Shown: in pieces, positions 34,123-41,725 of the stretch
Position numbering within the stretch: position 1 is the first letter of the stretch
How the letters are laid out: each line of letters begins with the position of its first letter
NCBI GenBank assembly: GCA_016191085.1
Contig: JACPPJ010000029.1
Coordinates: 1 to 64,000, forward strand
Source: Acidobacteriota bacterium
GTDB lineage: Bacteria; Acidobacteriota; Terriglobia; 2-12-FULL-54-10
Reading direction: 5' to 3'
DNA: 64,000 nucleotides
Notes under the pieces: generated by a model
What the model saw: only the letters and a program-made list of their open reading frames with translations
The model's database searches: none
Told to the model about the DNA's origin: nothing
Made by a program: the position numbers and the translations under genes

Positions 34123-35478
34123 ATGGCCAAAGGCGAGAGAATTCTGGTTATAGACGACGATGACCGCGTGCGCGAGGCGCTCAGCAATCTGCTGAAGTCC
34201 TGGGACTATAACGTGGATGTGGCGTGCAACGGCACAGAAGGATGGGCCAAGATTGTTTCAACTCATCCGGTAGTGGTTATCTCCGATCTGCGCATGCCGG
34301 AGCCCGGCGGCTTGCAACTGCTGAAGCAAACGCGGGAACTCAACAGCGGCGTTTACTTCATTGTCCTCAGCGGGCACGGCAGCATCCAGACTGCTGTTGA
34401 AGCCACCAAACTAGGCGCGTACAGTTTTCTTGAGAAACCTGTTGACCCCGGCCGGTTACAGATCGAATTGCGGAACTGTCTGGACCGGCATGAAAGCGAG
34501 CGGCAGCTTCAGATCGCTCACCGGCGCCTGCGCGACATGGGAGCCCTGGGAAAGTTTGTCGGGCGCTCCAAGGGGATGCAGGAGATCATGTCTCTCATCA
34601 CCATGGTCGCGCCGTCCTCGGCATCTGTCCTGATCACCGGAGCAAGCGGTACCGGCAAAGAGATCGTGGCCCGCACCATTCATGAGCTGAGTCCCTGCCG
34701 AGGGCACTCATTTGTAGCCGTCAACTGCGCGGCGATCCCCGAAACTCTGATTGAGAGCGAACTGTTCGGCCATGAGAAAGGATCGTTCACCGGCGCAGTT
34801 GAGTCGCGCATGGGCTGCTTTGAATTGGCGGATGGCGGTACGCTGCTACTGGATGAAGTCGGCGAGATGCCCGCCCCCACGCAGGTGAAACTGTTGCGCG
34901 TATTGGAAGAATCAAAGGTGCGGCGAATTGGCGCAAAAGCGGAAATTCCGGTATCAGTTCGCGTACTGGCAGCCACCAACCGCGTGCCAGAGGATGCTAT
35001 CAAAGCGGGCAAACTCCGGAGCGATCTGTATTACCGCCTGAATGTGATCCGTATCAATATTCCGCCGCTGCGTGAACACCTGGAGGACTTGGACGATCTC
35101 TGCTCACATCTGATCGCCGATTTGTGCCGCAAACACAACCGGCCGCTGAAGACAATCGATCCTGAGGCGCTCATGCTGATGCGTCGTCACACTTGGCCGG
35201 GGAATGTGCGTGAACTGCGAAACACGATTGAACGTGCGTTGCTGGTATCGCACAGCGAGATGATTACGGCTAAAGACCTGCCCGCAGTGTTGAACGCCAG
35301 CTATTCGGCCGGAAATAACAGTGACAACAGCCGCATCGAAGTCGGTCTAACCCTGGATGAGGCGGAATACCGGCTGATACTTCAGACCCTCGCATCTACG
35401 AATAACAACCGGACGAGAGCCGCCCAAATTCTCGGTATCACTACAAAAACACTCTACAATAAGCTGAAGAGGCAGTGA
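34123..35478 (+). CDS. NtrC-family sigma-54-dependent response regulator
   Basis: 451 residues. Receiver domain: D11-D13 pocket, phospho-acceptor D55 in VVISDLRMPEPGG, lysine in SFLEKPVDP. AAA+ domain: Walker A GASGTGKE (about 173-180), ESELFGHEKGSFTGA with the sigma-54 contact loop as GSFTGA instead of the common GAFTGA, Walker B GGTLLLDEVGEM, arginine finger region LRSDLYYRLNV. A C-terminal Fis-type helix-turn-helix carries NNNRTRAAQILGITTKTLYNKLKR. It activates transcription from sigma-54 promoters by ATP hydrolysis. The A-to-S change in the loop also occurs in natural family members, so activity is likely retained. The kinase immediately upstream is the probable but atypical partner. Confidence 0.93.
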   Translation: MAKGERILVIDDDDRVREALSNLLKSWDYNVDVACNGTEGWAKIVSTHPVVVISDLRMPEPGGLQLLKQTRELNSGVYFIVLSGHGSIQTAVEATKLGAYSFLEKPVDPGRLQIELRNCLDRHESERQLQIAHRRLRDMGALGKFVGRSKGMQEIMSLITMVAPSSASVLITGASGTGKEIVARTIHELSPCRGHSFVAVNCAAIPETLIESELFGHEKGSFTGAVESRMGCFELADGGTLLLDEVGEMPAPTQVKLLRVLEESKVRRIGAKAEIPVSVRVLAATNRVPEDAIKAGKLRSDLYYRLNVIRINIPPLREHLEDLDDLCSHLIADLCRKHNRPLKTIDPEALMLMRRHTWPGNVRELRNTIERALLVSHSEMITAKDLPAVLNASYSAGNNSDNSRIEVGLTLDEAEYRLILQTLASTNNNRTRAAQILGITTKTLYNKLKRQ

Positions 35479-35529
35479 GGGTACTACAGGGTAAGGGGGA
35501 TGTGAGAGTTTTCACGTGTGGACATATAA

Positions 35530-35663
35530 GTAAGGGCATGACTTCAGTCATGCCGAAAAACGGCACCAAACGGTACGGCTTTCAGCCGTTGAGGGCTTGA
35601 ACCGCAGGGCCTAAAGGCCCGCTAGTCTGCGCAGTTGCAGCACGGCTGAAGCCGTGCCCTTAC
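35530..35663. repeat. Four-palindrome element, GTAAGGGCA-ended copy
   Basis: 134 bp with inverted ends GTAAGGGCA and TGCCCTTAC. Inner palindromes in order are GGCATGACT-TC-AGTCATGCC, CGGCTTTCAGCCG, GGGCCTAAAGGCCC and GCACGGCTGAAGCCGTGC. It has the same architecture as the copies at 11597, 40819 and 48840. It fills most of the gap between the convergent NtrC-type and Ku genes, where it could also act as a bidirectional terminator. Confidence 0.8.
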
Positions 35664-35699
35664 GAGTCTTTCTCAATCTGCAGTAATACTGAAAACGCA

Positions 35700-36545
35700 T
35701 CAGCTCGCGCGGCGCACTTTCTTCTTCGCCGGGCGCGCTTCCGCCGCCGGTTTGCGGTGCGTTTCTTTGGCTGGCTGAGGAGGCTTTCGTTGGGCCAAGC
35801 TTCGCTTCAGCGCCTCCATAATATCTATAACGGGCGCTACGTGAGGTTCCGGCGTTGCTACCACTTTGTGTCCGCTAATTTTCTCCTGAATCATCTGCGT
35901 CAAATTCTCCCGGTACGTATCGTGGTATTTACCGGGTTCGAACGGGGCCGCCAATGACTCGATAAGACTCTTGGCCAGTTCGAGTTCTTTCGGCTTTACC
36001 TGGCTGGTGTCCGTCTGGAATTCGTTCGATTGGCGGATCTCATCCTGGAAATACATGGTGTGCAGCAGCAGACCTTTTTGGCCGGGTCGCAACACCACAA
36101 TGTGCTCCCGATTATGCATCGCGATTTTGGCCACTCCGAAATATTGGGCGCTGCGCATAGCGTCAAAGAAAAGAGCATACGGCTTTTCCCCGCCCTCACC
36201 GGGGGCCACGTAGTAAGAGCTCTCGAGGTACACAGGGTCGACCTCTTCCGCCTTGACAAATTCGAGCACTTCCATCACCTTGGCGGTCTTCGGAGCCACT
36301 TTCTTGATTTCCTCGTCCTCAATGACCACGTACTGATCTTTGTCGTATTCGTACCCTTTGACGAGATCCGTACGGACGACGGGCTGGTCCTCCGCGCGGC
36401 AGTACATGACTTCCTTGATTCGCGAATTATCTTTGCCGTGTAGCAGATTGAATCGTATGCCAAGCGGGCGCGCGGCACTTGAGAGCATCACCGGGAATGA
36501 CACCAAGCCAAACGTGAGATGGCCCTTCCACACACTTGCCGCCAT
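35700..36545 (-). CDS. ku: Non-homologous end-joining protein Ku
   Basis: 281 residues, typical of bacterial Ku. The core begins ASVWKGHLTFGLVSFPVMLSSAAR and includes RIKEVMYCRAEDQPV, KGYEYDKDQYVVIEDEEIKKVAP, and KPYALFFDAMRSAQYFGVAKIAMHNREHIVVLRPGQKGLLLHTM in consecutive blocks (each a known Ku-family segment). The C-terminal tail (about 245-281) is lysine/alanine-rich, as usual for contact with DNA and LigD. Ku homodimers bind double-strand DNA ends and recruit ligase D. No ligD gene is in the window. Ku is the last of five same-strand genes for small stress proteins, which suggests stationary-phase or stress expression. Confidence 0.95.
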   Translation of the reverse strand: MAASVWKGHLTFGLVSFPVMLSSAARPLGIRFNLLHGKDNSRIKEVMYCRAEDQPVVRTDLVKGYEYDKDQYVVIEDEEIKKVAPKTAKVMEVLEFVKAEEVDPVYLESSYYVAPGEGGEKPYALFFDAMRSAQYFGVAKIAMHNREHIVVLRPGQKGLLLHTMYFQDEIRQSNEFQTDTSQVKPKELELAKSLIESLAAPFEPGKYHDTYRENLTQMIQEKISGHKVVATPEPHVAPVIDIMEALKRSLAQRKPPQPAKETHRKPAAEARPAKKKVRRAS

Positions 36546-36585
36546 GTTTAGCTCCTCAGAATTGCTTCATGGACCGGAACGAAAG

Positions 36586-36605
36586 GGGCGGCCTACGAGC
36601 CGCCC
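36586..36605 (-). terminator. Hairpin between DUF3309 and ku genes
   Basis: Perfect 7-bp stem GGGCGGC/GCCGCCC with a 6-base loop, followed on the reverse strand by CTTTCGTTCC. It lies between the stop of the DUF3309 gene and the start of ku. The U-rich tail is weak, so it may be an attenuator rather than a full terminator. Confidence 0.4.
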
Positions 36606-36614
36606 TCCGCTTCG

Positions 36615-36767
36615 TTACAAGTAGCCCAGCATCAGCATGAGTAATAGCACAACTAACACCAGTCCCAAGCCACCGCTAGGATAGTATCCCCACCCGCGGC
36701 TGTACGGCCAAGTGGGGAGCGCACCAAGTAGCAGCAGCACGAGTATTACCATCAGCACTGTGAACAT
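36615..36767 (-). CDS. DUF3309-type membrane mini-protein, 50 aa
   Basis: A 50-residue protein from the ATG at 36767, which has a perfect AGGAGG 8 bp upstream. Two hydrophobic helices, FTVLMVILVLLLLGALPTW and GLGLVLVVLLLMLMLGYL, flank a short loop rich in Tyr, Gly and Ser (RGWGYYPSGG). This is the plan of the DUF3309 family, small inner-membrane proteins common in soil bacteria near stress genes. Function unknown. A strong hairpin in the leader (36784-36817, arms AGCAG-CGCCGG/CCGGCG-CTGCT) may influence expression. Confidence 0.8.
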   Translation of the reverse strand: MFTVLMVILVLLLLGALPTWPYSRGWGYYPSGGLGLVLVVLLLMLMLGYL

Positions 36768-36880
36768 CTTACCGTCCTCCTTCAGCAGTGGCGCCGGTCT
36801 TCCCGGCGTCGCTGCTACTCGAGGAATTGAGCAGACGCGCGCGGCGCGCGTGGCATCAGGGGCAATAAACGCCTGAAAAC

Positions 36881-37027
36881 CTAAGCCACATTGCGCCGCC
36901 GAGGTCTCCCGGAGTCCTCCTTCTCTTCGTGAACGTCCTCTCTGTGCTGGCGCAACTCCGCTTGGGAGTCGAACTCCAGGTCACATTCCTCGCAGATATA
37001 CTCTTCGCTGTTGTCATCTAATAGCAT
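36881..37027 (-). CDS. Small C2H2-type zinc-finger-like protein, 48 aa
   Basis: A 48-residue protein from the ATG at 37027, with GGAGGTG about 5 bp upstream. Residues 10-33 read YICEECDLEFDSQAELRQHR then EDVH, that is C-x2-C-x12-H-x4-H with the phenylalanine and leucine of a classical C2H2 finger in place. The N-terminus is acidic and the C-terminus basic (GRPRRRNVA). Bacterial single-finger proteins of this type are rare compared with eukaryotes. It lies 33 bp downstream of the CsbD gene and 113 bp upstream of the DUF3309 gene on the same strand. Its target, DNA, RNA or protein, is unknown. Confidence 0.75.
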   Translation of the reverse strand: MLLDDNSEEYICEECDLEFDSQAELRQHREDVHEEKEDSGRPRRRNVA

Positions 37028-37060
37028 GACTTCACCTCCGGAGTGCCCGTTGTGTAAGTG

Positions 37061-37285
37061 CTAAGCCGCGCCGCGACGACCCAAACGCTCGAATTCGCTG
37101 AGCCATGTGTCGTATTCGCGTTGGGCACGCTCTTTCTCCCAGCCATACCGCTCCTGCAGTACGCCCACGAGCTTGTCCTTGTTGCCAGCGATACGTTCCA
37201 GGTCATCGTCTGTGAGTTTTCCCCATTTTTCTCTGACGGTGCCCTTCATTTGGTTCCATTTTCCTTGAATTTCATCCCAGTTCAT
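37061..37285 (-). CDS. CsbD-family stress protein
   Basis: 74 residues. The N-terminal MNWDEIQGKWNQMKGTVREKWGKLTDDDL is the CsbD signature, followed by the YGWEKERAQREYDTWL helix. A good AAGGAG lies 7 bp before the ATG. CsbD proteins are small, helical and induced by general stress (sigma-B in Bacillus); the molecular role is not known. The position at the head of the zinc-finger, DUF3309 and ku genes supports a stress-controlled transcription unit. Confidence 0.93.
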   Translation of the reverse strand: MNWDEIQGKWNQMKGTVREKWGKLTDDDLERIAGNKDKLVGVLQERYGWEKERAQREYDTWLSEFERLGRRGAA

Positions 37286-37343
37286 GTTTACTCTCCTTTC
37301 GAAAGGACTGCCTGGCTTGTCAACTCAACGATGCCAGCCGCTG

Positions 37344-38021
37344 TTACCACCGGAATCCAAACGTGACCGGCAGAACGGTAGTCGCATTGGGACGCGTGTA
37401 CATGTGGTGATAGCGCGTTTCTACATAAACCGAGCCTTTGCGGGTATCCCCGACCTTCACCCCGATGCCGCCGCCGATATTCAGTCCGCCCTTCAGAACG
37501 GTGTGCGAGCGCAGAATTTCATTGGCGGGAATGGCGACCGGGACGAACAACCCGAAGAACGGATCAAACGCGGTGAAAGTAGAGACAGTGGGAGCCGTGA
37601 AATCGATGTTGCGGTAGTACAAGCCTCCGCCACCGATCAGGTAAGCGTCGTACCGGCTGTCTTCACGGTTGAGGCGAATCATCGGATTCACTGTCAGCCC
37701 CCAAAAATCCATGTCACCGTTGGGGAAGTTCAGCCGGGTAAGAGCCGTCTGGGTCACGTCAAACCGGCTGTACATGAACTCACCGACCACACCGGCGTGT
37801 CGGCCGAACATGACGCCCGCACCGCCCTTCACATTCCATCCTGTATCCATGTTTCGGCCGGTGGAGTACACCGGAAGCGATACGCCTGCTCCGATATCGC
37901 CGGTGAACGAGATGGCCGGAGCTTCGGTGGTCTGCGCGAAGACCGGGAGCGCGAACAACGTAGCCAAGCATGCGAACACGATAGCTAGCGTTTTTCGGCG
38001 CAACACTACGATTGATTTCAT
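37344..38021 (-). CDS. Outer-membrane beta-barrel protein (OmpA/OprF-like porin fold)
   Basis: 225 residues. The signal peptide ends in ALPVFAQ (about residue 30). The mature part is made of amphipathic strands alternating with turns (ISFTGDIGAGVSLPVY, GVVGEFMYSRFDV, YDAYLIGGGGLYYRN, GSVYVETRYHHMY) and ends in FGFRW, with the C-terminal aromatic residue needed for BAM recognition. An eight-stranded barrel is likely. AAGGAG lies 8 bp upstream. It is transcribed in the same direction as csbD, 58 bp before it. The role is unknown; such small barrels are often structural or adhesive. Confidence 0.82.
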   Translation of the reverse strand: MKSIVVLRRKTLAIVFACLATLFALPVFAQTTEAPAISFTGDIGAGVSLPVYSTGRNMDTGWNVKGGAGVMFGRHAGVVGEFMYSRFDVTQTALTRLNFPNGDMDFWGLTVNPMIRLNREDSRYDAYLIGGGGLYYRNIDFTAPTVSTFTAFDPFFGLFVPVAIPANEILRSHTVLKGGLNIGGGIGVKVGDTRKGSVYVETRYHHMYTRPNATTVLPVTFGFRW

Positions 38022-38360
38022 ATGGAATCTCCTTTCCCGTTAACTGAGGTTGCGAGTCGGTAAACACACGCGATTTGCTATAACTTCCGCAACCCAATGA
38101 CCAACACGTAAGTGACTGACACCACAAGGCAACGGCCGGAAAAAACGGTGTGAGCGCGGGAAATTTTTTCTCGCTTCACTCCCATCCAACTCACCCCCCT
38201 TGGGCTATACATCTTTGGATGACACCCAGCTACCCAATGGGAACATCTTATTGACCATAAGCATTGGCTAGGGTTGACCTGTCATCCCGCGCAGATCCAT
38301 AAGCACTCTTGCACAGAGGCGCGGGGTAATCCCATAAACCAAAACACAGGAGACACGTTT
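38022..38360. other. Intergenic region between divergent stress genes
   Basis: 339 bp without a gene between the outer-membrane-barrel gene (reverse) and the YciF-like gene (forward). It should contain both promoters, but no -35/-10 pair good enough to name was found. A run of A+T around 38160-38180 and TTGACC at 38251 are the only weak candidates. Confidence 0.5.
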
Positions 38361-38864
38361 ATGAAATTAGAATCCTTACGGGATGCATATATGGACCAAC
38401 TGCGGGACGCATACGACGTTGAGGAGCAACTCGTAAAGGCGTTACCGAAAATGATGAAGGCATGCGCCAGTCCGGAGTTGAAATCGGCTCTGGAAGAGCA
38501 TCTAGAACAGACCAAGATTCAGGTGCGCCGGCTGGAACGGGTATTCGAGAGCATGGGACAAGATGCCAAGGCGAAAAAATGTGTCGGGCTGCGCGGCATC
38601 TTGGACGAAGGCGAAGACATCGGGGATGAGGAGGGCGAGTTTGCTGTCCGTGATGCGCTGCTAATCGCCGGAGCTCAGAAGGTGGAGCACTACGAGATCG
38701 CCATGTACGGAACCCTGTGCACCTGGGCGGAACAACTGGGCGATCGAACTGCCGTTGAAATACTGAGGGAGACTTTAGAAGAAGAAAAGATGGCTGACAA
38801 GAAATTAACGCAAATCGCGGAAAGCTCTATCAACCCACAGGCAGCGCAAAGACGCGTAGCGTAG
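38361..38864 (+). CDS. YciF/YciE-family ferritin-like protein (DUF892)
   Basis: 167 residues, starting at the ATG at 38361 with AGGAGA 8 bp upstream. DUF892 hallmarks are LRDAYMDQLRDAYDVEEQLVKALPKM at the start, then ALEEHLEQTKIQVRRLERVFE, LLIAGAQKVEHYEIAMYGTL and ETLEEEKMADKKLTQIA. Glutamates and histidines in these four helices (EEQ, EEHLEQT, QKVEHYE, EEEK) form the di-iron site of the ferritin-like fold. Family members are stress-induced; a ferroxidase-like or protective role is inferred. It is read away from the csbD/ku group. Confidence 0.92.
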   Translation: MKLESLRDAYMDQLRDAYDVEEQLVKALPKMMKACASPELKSALEEHLEQTKIQVRRLERVFESMGQDAKAKKCVGLRGILDEGEDIGDEEGEFAVRDALLIAGAQKVEHYEIAMYGTLCTWAEQLGDRTAVEILRETLEEEKMADKKLTQIAESSINPQAAQRRVA

Positions 38865-38887
38865 CCGCACAAATTGTATAGCGGTGT

Positions 38888-38919
38888 AGGTGGCCTCCGT
38901 TGACGTGCGGAGCCCACCT
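38888..38919 (+). terminator. Stem-loop after the YciF-like gene
   Basis: Twelve-base arms AGGTGGCCTCCG and CGGAGCCCACCT with one mismatch and an 8-base loop, 24 bp after the stop codon. No U-tract follows, so termination would be inefficient or factor-dependent. Confidence 0.45.
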
Positions 38920-39000
38920 CTTCGTATCAGTTCCACGTCGCGCCAGTAGACCGACGATGAAGTTCTAACCTTCAGCTTCACTTCCTTTTGAAAGGTGGAA

Positions 39001-40758
39001 ATGACTATGGCGGAAACGGCAGCCGATGTATTGATTGAACAGATCCATGATTGGGGCGTGGATCTGGTGTTCGGGCTTCCCGGTGACGGCATCAATGGCA
39101 TCATGGAAGCTCTGCGAAAAAATCAGGACAAAATAAAATTCGTTAGCGTACGGCATGAGGAAGCCGCGGCGTTCATGGCGTGCGGCTATGCCAAATACAC
39201 GGGCAAGTTGGGCTGTTGTCTCGCAACCTCCGGTCCTGGCGGCCTGCATCTACTGAACGGATTGTACGATGCGAAAATGGACGGCCAGCCTGTTCTGGCG
39301 CTCACCGGCCTCCATTATCACGATCTGATCGGAACGCATGCTCAACAGGATGTCGAGCTGGACAAGACGTTTATGGACGTCGCAGTCTTCAACCAGCGTG
39401 TGATGGGACCAGCGCACGTGGAAAACCTAGTCGATCTGGCCTGCCGCACTGCCCTCACGTCCCGTGGCGTCGCACACATTTCGTTCCCCGTTGATTTCCA
39501 GGAGATGCCGGCGCGCAAGAACGGATCTAAGCGTAACGTCCGGCATCACACTTCCGATGTATTCACACGCGGAGCTTATCTCCCCAGAGAGGTGGATCTG
39601 CACCGAGCAGCGGAGGTGCTCAACTCGGGGAAACGGATTGCGATCCTGGCTGGCCGCGGCGCCCTGGGCGCAACAGAGGAGTTGGAGCAACTGGCAGAGC
39701 GCTTGGGCGCTCCCATCGTAAAGGCTCTGCTTGGCAAAGCTTGCGTTCCGGATAACAGCCCATACACAACAGGCTCCATCGGACTCCTCGGTACGAGACC
39801 TTCCCAGGATGTCATGGAAAACTGCGACACGTTACTGATGATTGGAACTTCTTTCCCGTACATTGAATACCTGCCCAAACCAGGCCAAGCCCGCGCGGTA
39901 CAGATCGATCTCGATCCGCAACGCATCGGCCTTCGCTATCCGGTCGAAGTGGGCCTGGTAGGTGACAGCAGGCGCGTCTTGCATGAACTGCTACCGCTAC
40001 TGAAACGAAACAGGCATCGCGGGTTCCTGGATCACACGCAAAAAGGGATGACAGACTGGTGGAAGATAATGAAGGAGCGGGCGACACGTCAGGACAAGCC
40101 GATGAAGCCGCAGGTGGTGGCCTGGGAGTTGGGCAAGCGCCTCGCTGACAATGCCATCGTATCGTGCGACTCCGGGACGATCGCGACATGGTGGGCGCGG
40201 CAGATCCCGGTGAAGCGGGGCCAAATGCACTCGCTCTCCGGGAATCTGGCCAGTATGGCGAACGGTTTCCCCTACGCGATCGCAGCGCAAATCGCATATC
40301 CGGACCGCCAGTCTGTGGCGTTCGTGGGCGACGGCGGTTTCTCTATGTTGATGGCAGAGTTCTCGACGTGTGTGAAATACAAGCTCCCTGTAAAAGTGGT
40401 CGTCATCAAGAACAACACGCTAGGCCAAATCAAATGGGAGCAGATGGTGTTTTTGGGGAATCCAGAATACGGCTGCGAACTGGAGCCTATTGATTTTGCC
40501 GCATTCGCACGCGCCTGCGGCGGAACCGGGTTCACTGTAGACGATCCCGCCGAGTGCGGCTATGTTCTGGATCGCGCTATGGCGACGGCTGGCCCGGTCC
40601 TCATTGAGGCACTGGTTGATCCGTTCGAGCCGCCACTGCCTCCGAAGACCACGCTTGATCAGGCGGCAAAGTTTGCCAAGTCTTTGGCGCGCGGCGAGCC
40701 GAACCGCGGCAAGATAGCGCTCACAGTGGCATCGGATAAAGTACGAGAGATGGTCTAA
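39001..40758 (+). CDS. Thiamine-diphosphate-dependent pyruvate oxidase/dehydrogenase-like enzyme
   Basis: 585 residues with the three-domain plan of the acetohydroxyacid synthase/pyruvate oxidase family. The Pyr domain has the catalytic glutamate E53 in RHEEAAAFMA. The central nucleotide-binding domain runs from about 195 to 330. The PP domain has the ThDP motif GDGGFSMLMAEFSTC followed by VVIKNNTLG. The sequence resembles PoxB/YdaP types that decarboxylate pyruvate to acetate (quinone or oxygen as acceptor) rather than biosynthetic IlvB; no small subunit is adjacent. PoxB enzymes in enterobacteria work in stationary phase, which fits the stress genes around. The start could be 38995 (GTG), 39001 or 39007; AAGGTGG precedes all three. 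Confidence 0.88.
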   Translation: MTMAETAADVLIEQIHDWGVDLVFGLPGDGINGIMEALRKNQDKIKFVSVRHEEAAAFMACGYAKYTGKLGCCLATSGPGGLHLLNGLYDAKMDGQPVLALTGLHYHDLIGTHAQQDVELDKTFMDVAVFNQRVMGPAHVENLVDLACRTALTSRGVAHISFPVDFQEMPARKNGSKRNVRHHTSDVFTRGAYLPREVDLHRAAEVLNSGKRIAILAGRGALGATEELEQLAERLGAPIVKALLGKACVPDNSPYTTGSIGLLGTRPSQDVMENCDTLLMIGTSFPYIEYLPKPGQARAVQIDLDPQRIGLRYPVEVGLVGDSRRVLHELLPLLKRNRHRGFLDHTQKGMTDWWKIMKERATRQDKPMKPQVVAWELGKRLADNAIVSCDSGTIATWWARQIPVKRGQMHSLSGNLASMANGFPYAIAAQIAYPDRQSVAFVGDGGFSMLMAEFSTCVKYKLPVKVVVIKNNTLGQIKWEQMVFLGNPEYGCELEPIDFAAFARACGGTGFTVDDPAECGYVLDRAMATAGPVLIEALVDPFEPPLPPKTTLDQAAKFAKSLARGEPNRGKIALTVASDKVREMV

Positions 40759-40818
40759 CGGACCCACGGTTGCGCCAGCCCGCAGCGGTCCGGGCAGTAG
40801 CAATTTCTCGGGCTGTAC

Positions 40819-40955
40819 GTCAGGGCATGGCTTCAGCCATGCCGGTATAGGATTCCCAAGAGCAAGCGCTTTAGCGCCTGAGGTTCGGATGCCTCAGCGG
40901 CTGAAAGCCGCCCCTTTACAGGGTTTCTTCGGCACGGTTGAAACCGTGCCCTGAC
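40819..40955. repeat. Four-palindrome element, GTCAGGGCA-ended copy
   Basis: 137 bp with inverted ends GTCAGGGCA and TGCCCTGAC. Inner palindromes in order are GGCATGGCT-TC-AGCCATGCC, GCGCTTTAGCGC, CAGCGGCTGAAAGCCGC and GGCACGGTTGAAACCGTGCC. The second part of the spacer (AGCGCCTGAGG) also matches the copy at 11597. Confidence 0.85.
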
Positions 40956-41256
40956 GCCTCCACCCCAAAATGAGGCCGTAGGTACGTGCCATTGTTTGAA
41001 GAAGCCAGTTAGCCTGTTACGTGCATCCAACTAATGCCGGTTGTACGCGGCGGCCCGGGAAACGTCAGCCGGCTGAGTGACCGTCGCGTGGTGTAGTCTA
41101 TCATTCATAAAACGCTGAACGCCCAACTTCGATACGCAACCCGCCGCGGCGCTCGTACGGAGCGCCCCACGTTGAGGAATACCCGCTACCCACCTTTCAG
41201 CGATGCATTTTGCCAAACCGATGTGTTCAGCCGTTTCAATACAATAAGGAGAAAAG
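40956..41256. other. Leader region of the RRM gene
   Basis: About 300 bp between the repeat and the RRM protein. No gene found. It contains an AT-rich patch near 41095-41115 and a good AAGGAG at 41244-41249 before the RRM start. A long leader would fit the cold- or stress-regulated expression of related RRM genes, but no specific structure was identified. Confidence 0.35.
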
Positions 41257-41604
41257 ATGAAGAACTTGTTTGTTGGCAACCTTAGCTTCCAAACCTCGGA
41301 GAGTGAATTACGTTCGGCTTTCGAGCCCTATGGAGAAGTTCTTCGGGTCCGGATGATGACTGATCGCGAGACGGGAAGATCTCGCGGTTTCGCTTTCGTC
41401 GAGATGGCCAACGACGAGGAAGCAGCGCGAGCCATCGAATCGCTGAACGGCAAGGAGGTCGGGGGGCGCGCCTTGAACATCAGTGAAGCCCGTCCTAAAC
41501 CTGAGCGTACCGGCGCACCGCGCGCATTTGGAGACAGAGAGAGAGACCGGGACCGTGTCTACTCCCCCCGCGACCGCGGATCGCGTCGCGAACCTCGCTG
41601 GTAG
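41257..41604 (+). CDS. Single-RRM RNA-binding protein
   Basis: 115 residues. One RRM domain (1-80) with RNP2 LFVGNLSF at the start and RNP1 RSRGFAFVEM (about 47-56), including the aromatic residues that stack on RNA. The tail (about 85-115) is rich in Arg, Asp and Glu (GDRERDRDRVYSPRDRGSRR), resembling RGG/RS-type tails. Proteins of this kind occur in cyanobacteria, proteobacteria and acidobacteria and are often induced by cold. It would bind single-stranded RNA in the cytoplasm, perhaps as an RNA chaperone. AAGGAG lies 6 bp before the ATG. Confidence 0.93.
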   Translation: MKNLFVGNLSFQTSESELRSAFEPYGEVLRVRMMTDRETGRSRGFAFVEMANDEEAARAIESLNGKEVGGRALNISEARPKPERTGAPRAFGDRERDRDRVYSPRDRGSRREPRW

Positions 41605-41725
41605 CGGCGCGGCGCGAAAATGCTACATTAAGAGCGTGCGAGCATCGATACCTGTTTCCGACCGTAGTTCCGCACCGGGTTGCGCTCGATGGAAGCAGGC
41701 AACACTGTCAAGACTGCGCCCGTTG

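Noticed and set aside
37284-37988. 234-residue forward frame
   Set aside because: Antisense to the outer-membrane-barrel gene, which has a signal peptide, a good ribosome site and a C-terminal aromatic residue.
35530-40955. Possible CRISPR array from repeated palindromes
   Set aside because: The palindromes differ between copies, are not regularly spaced, have no unique spacers of constant size and no cas genes nearby.
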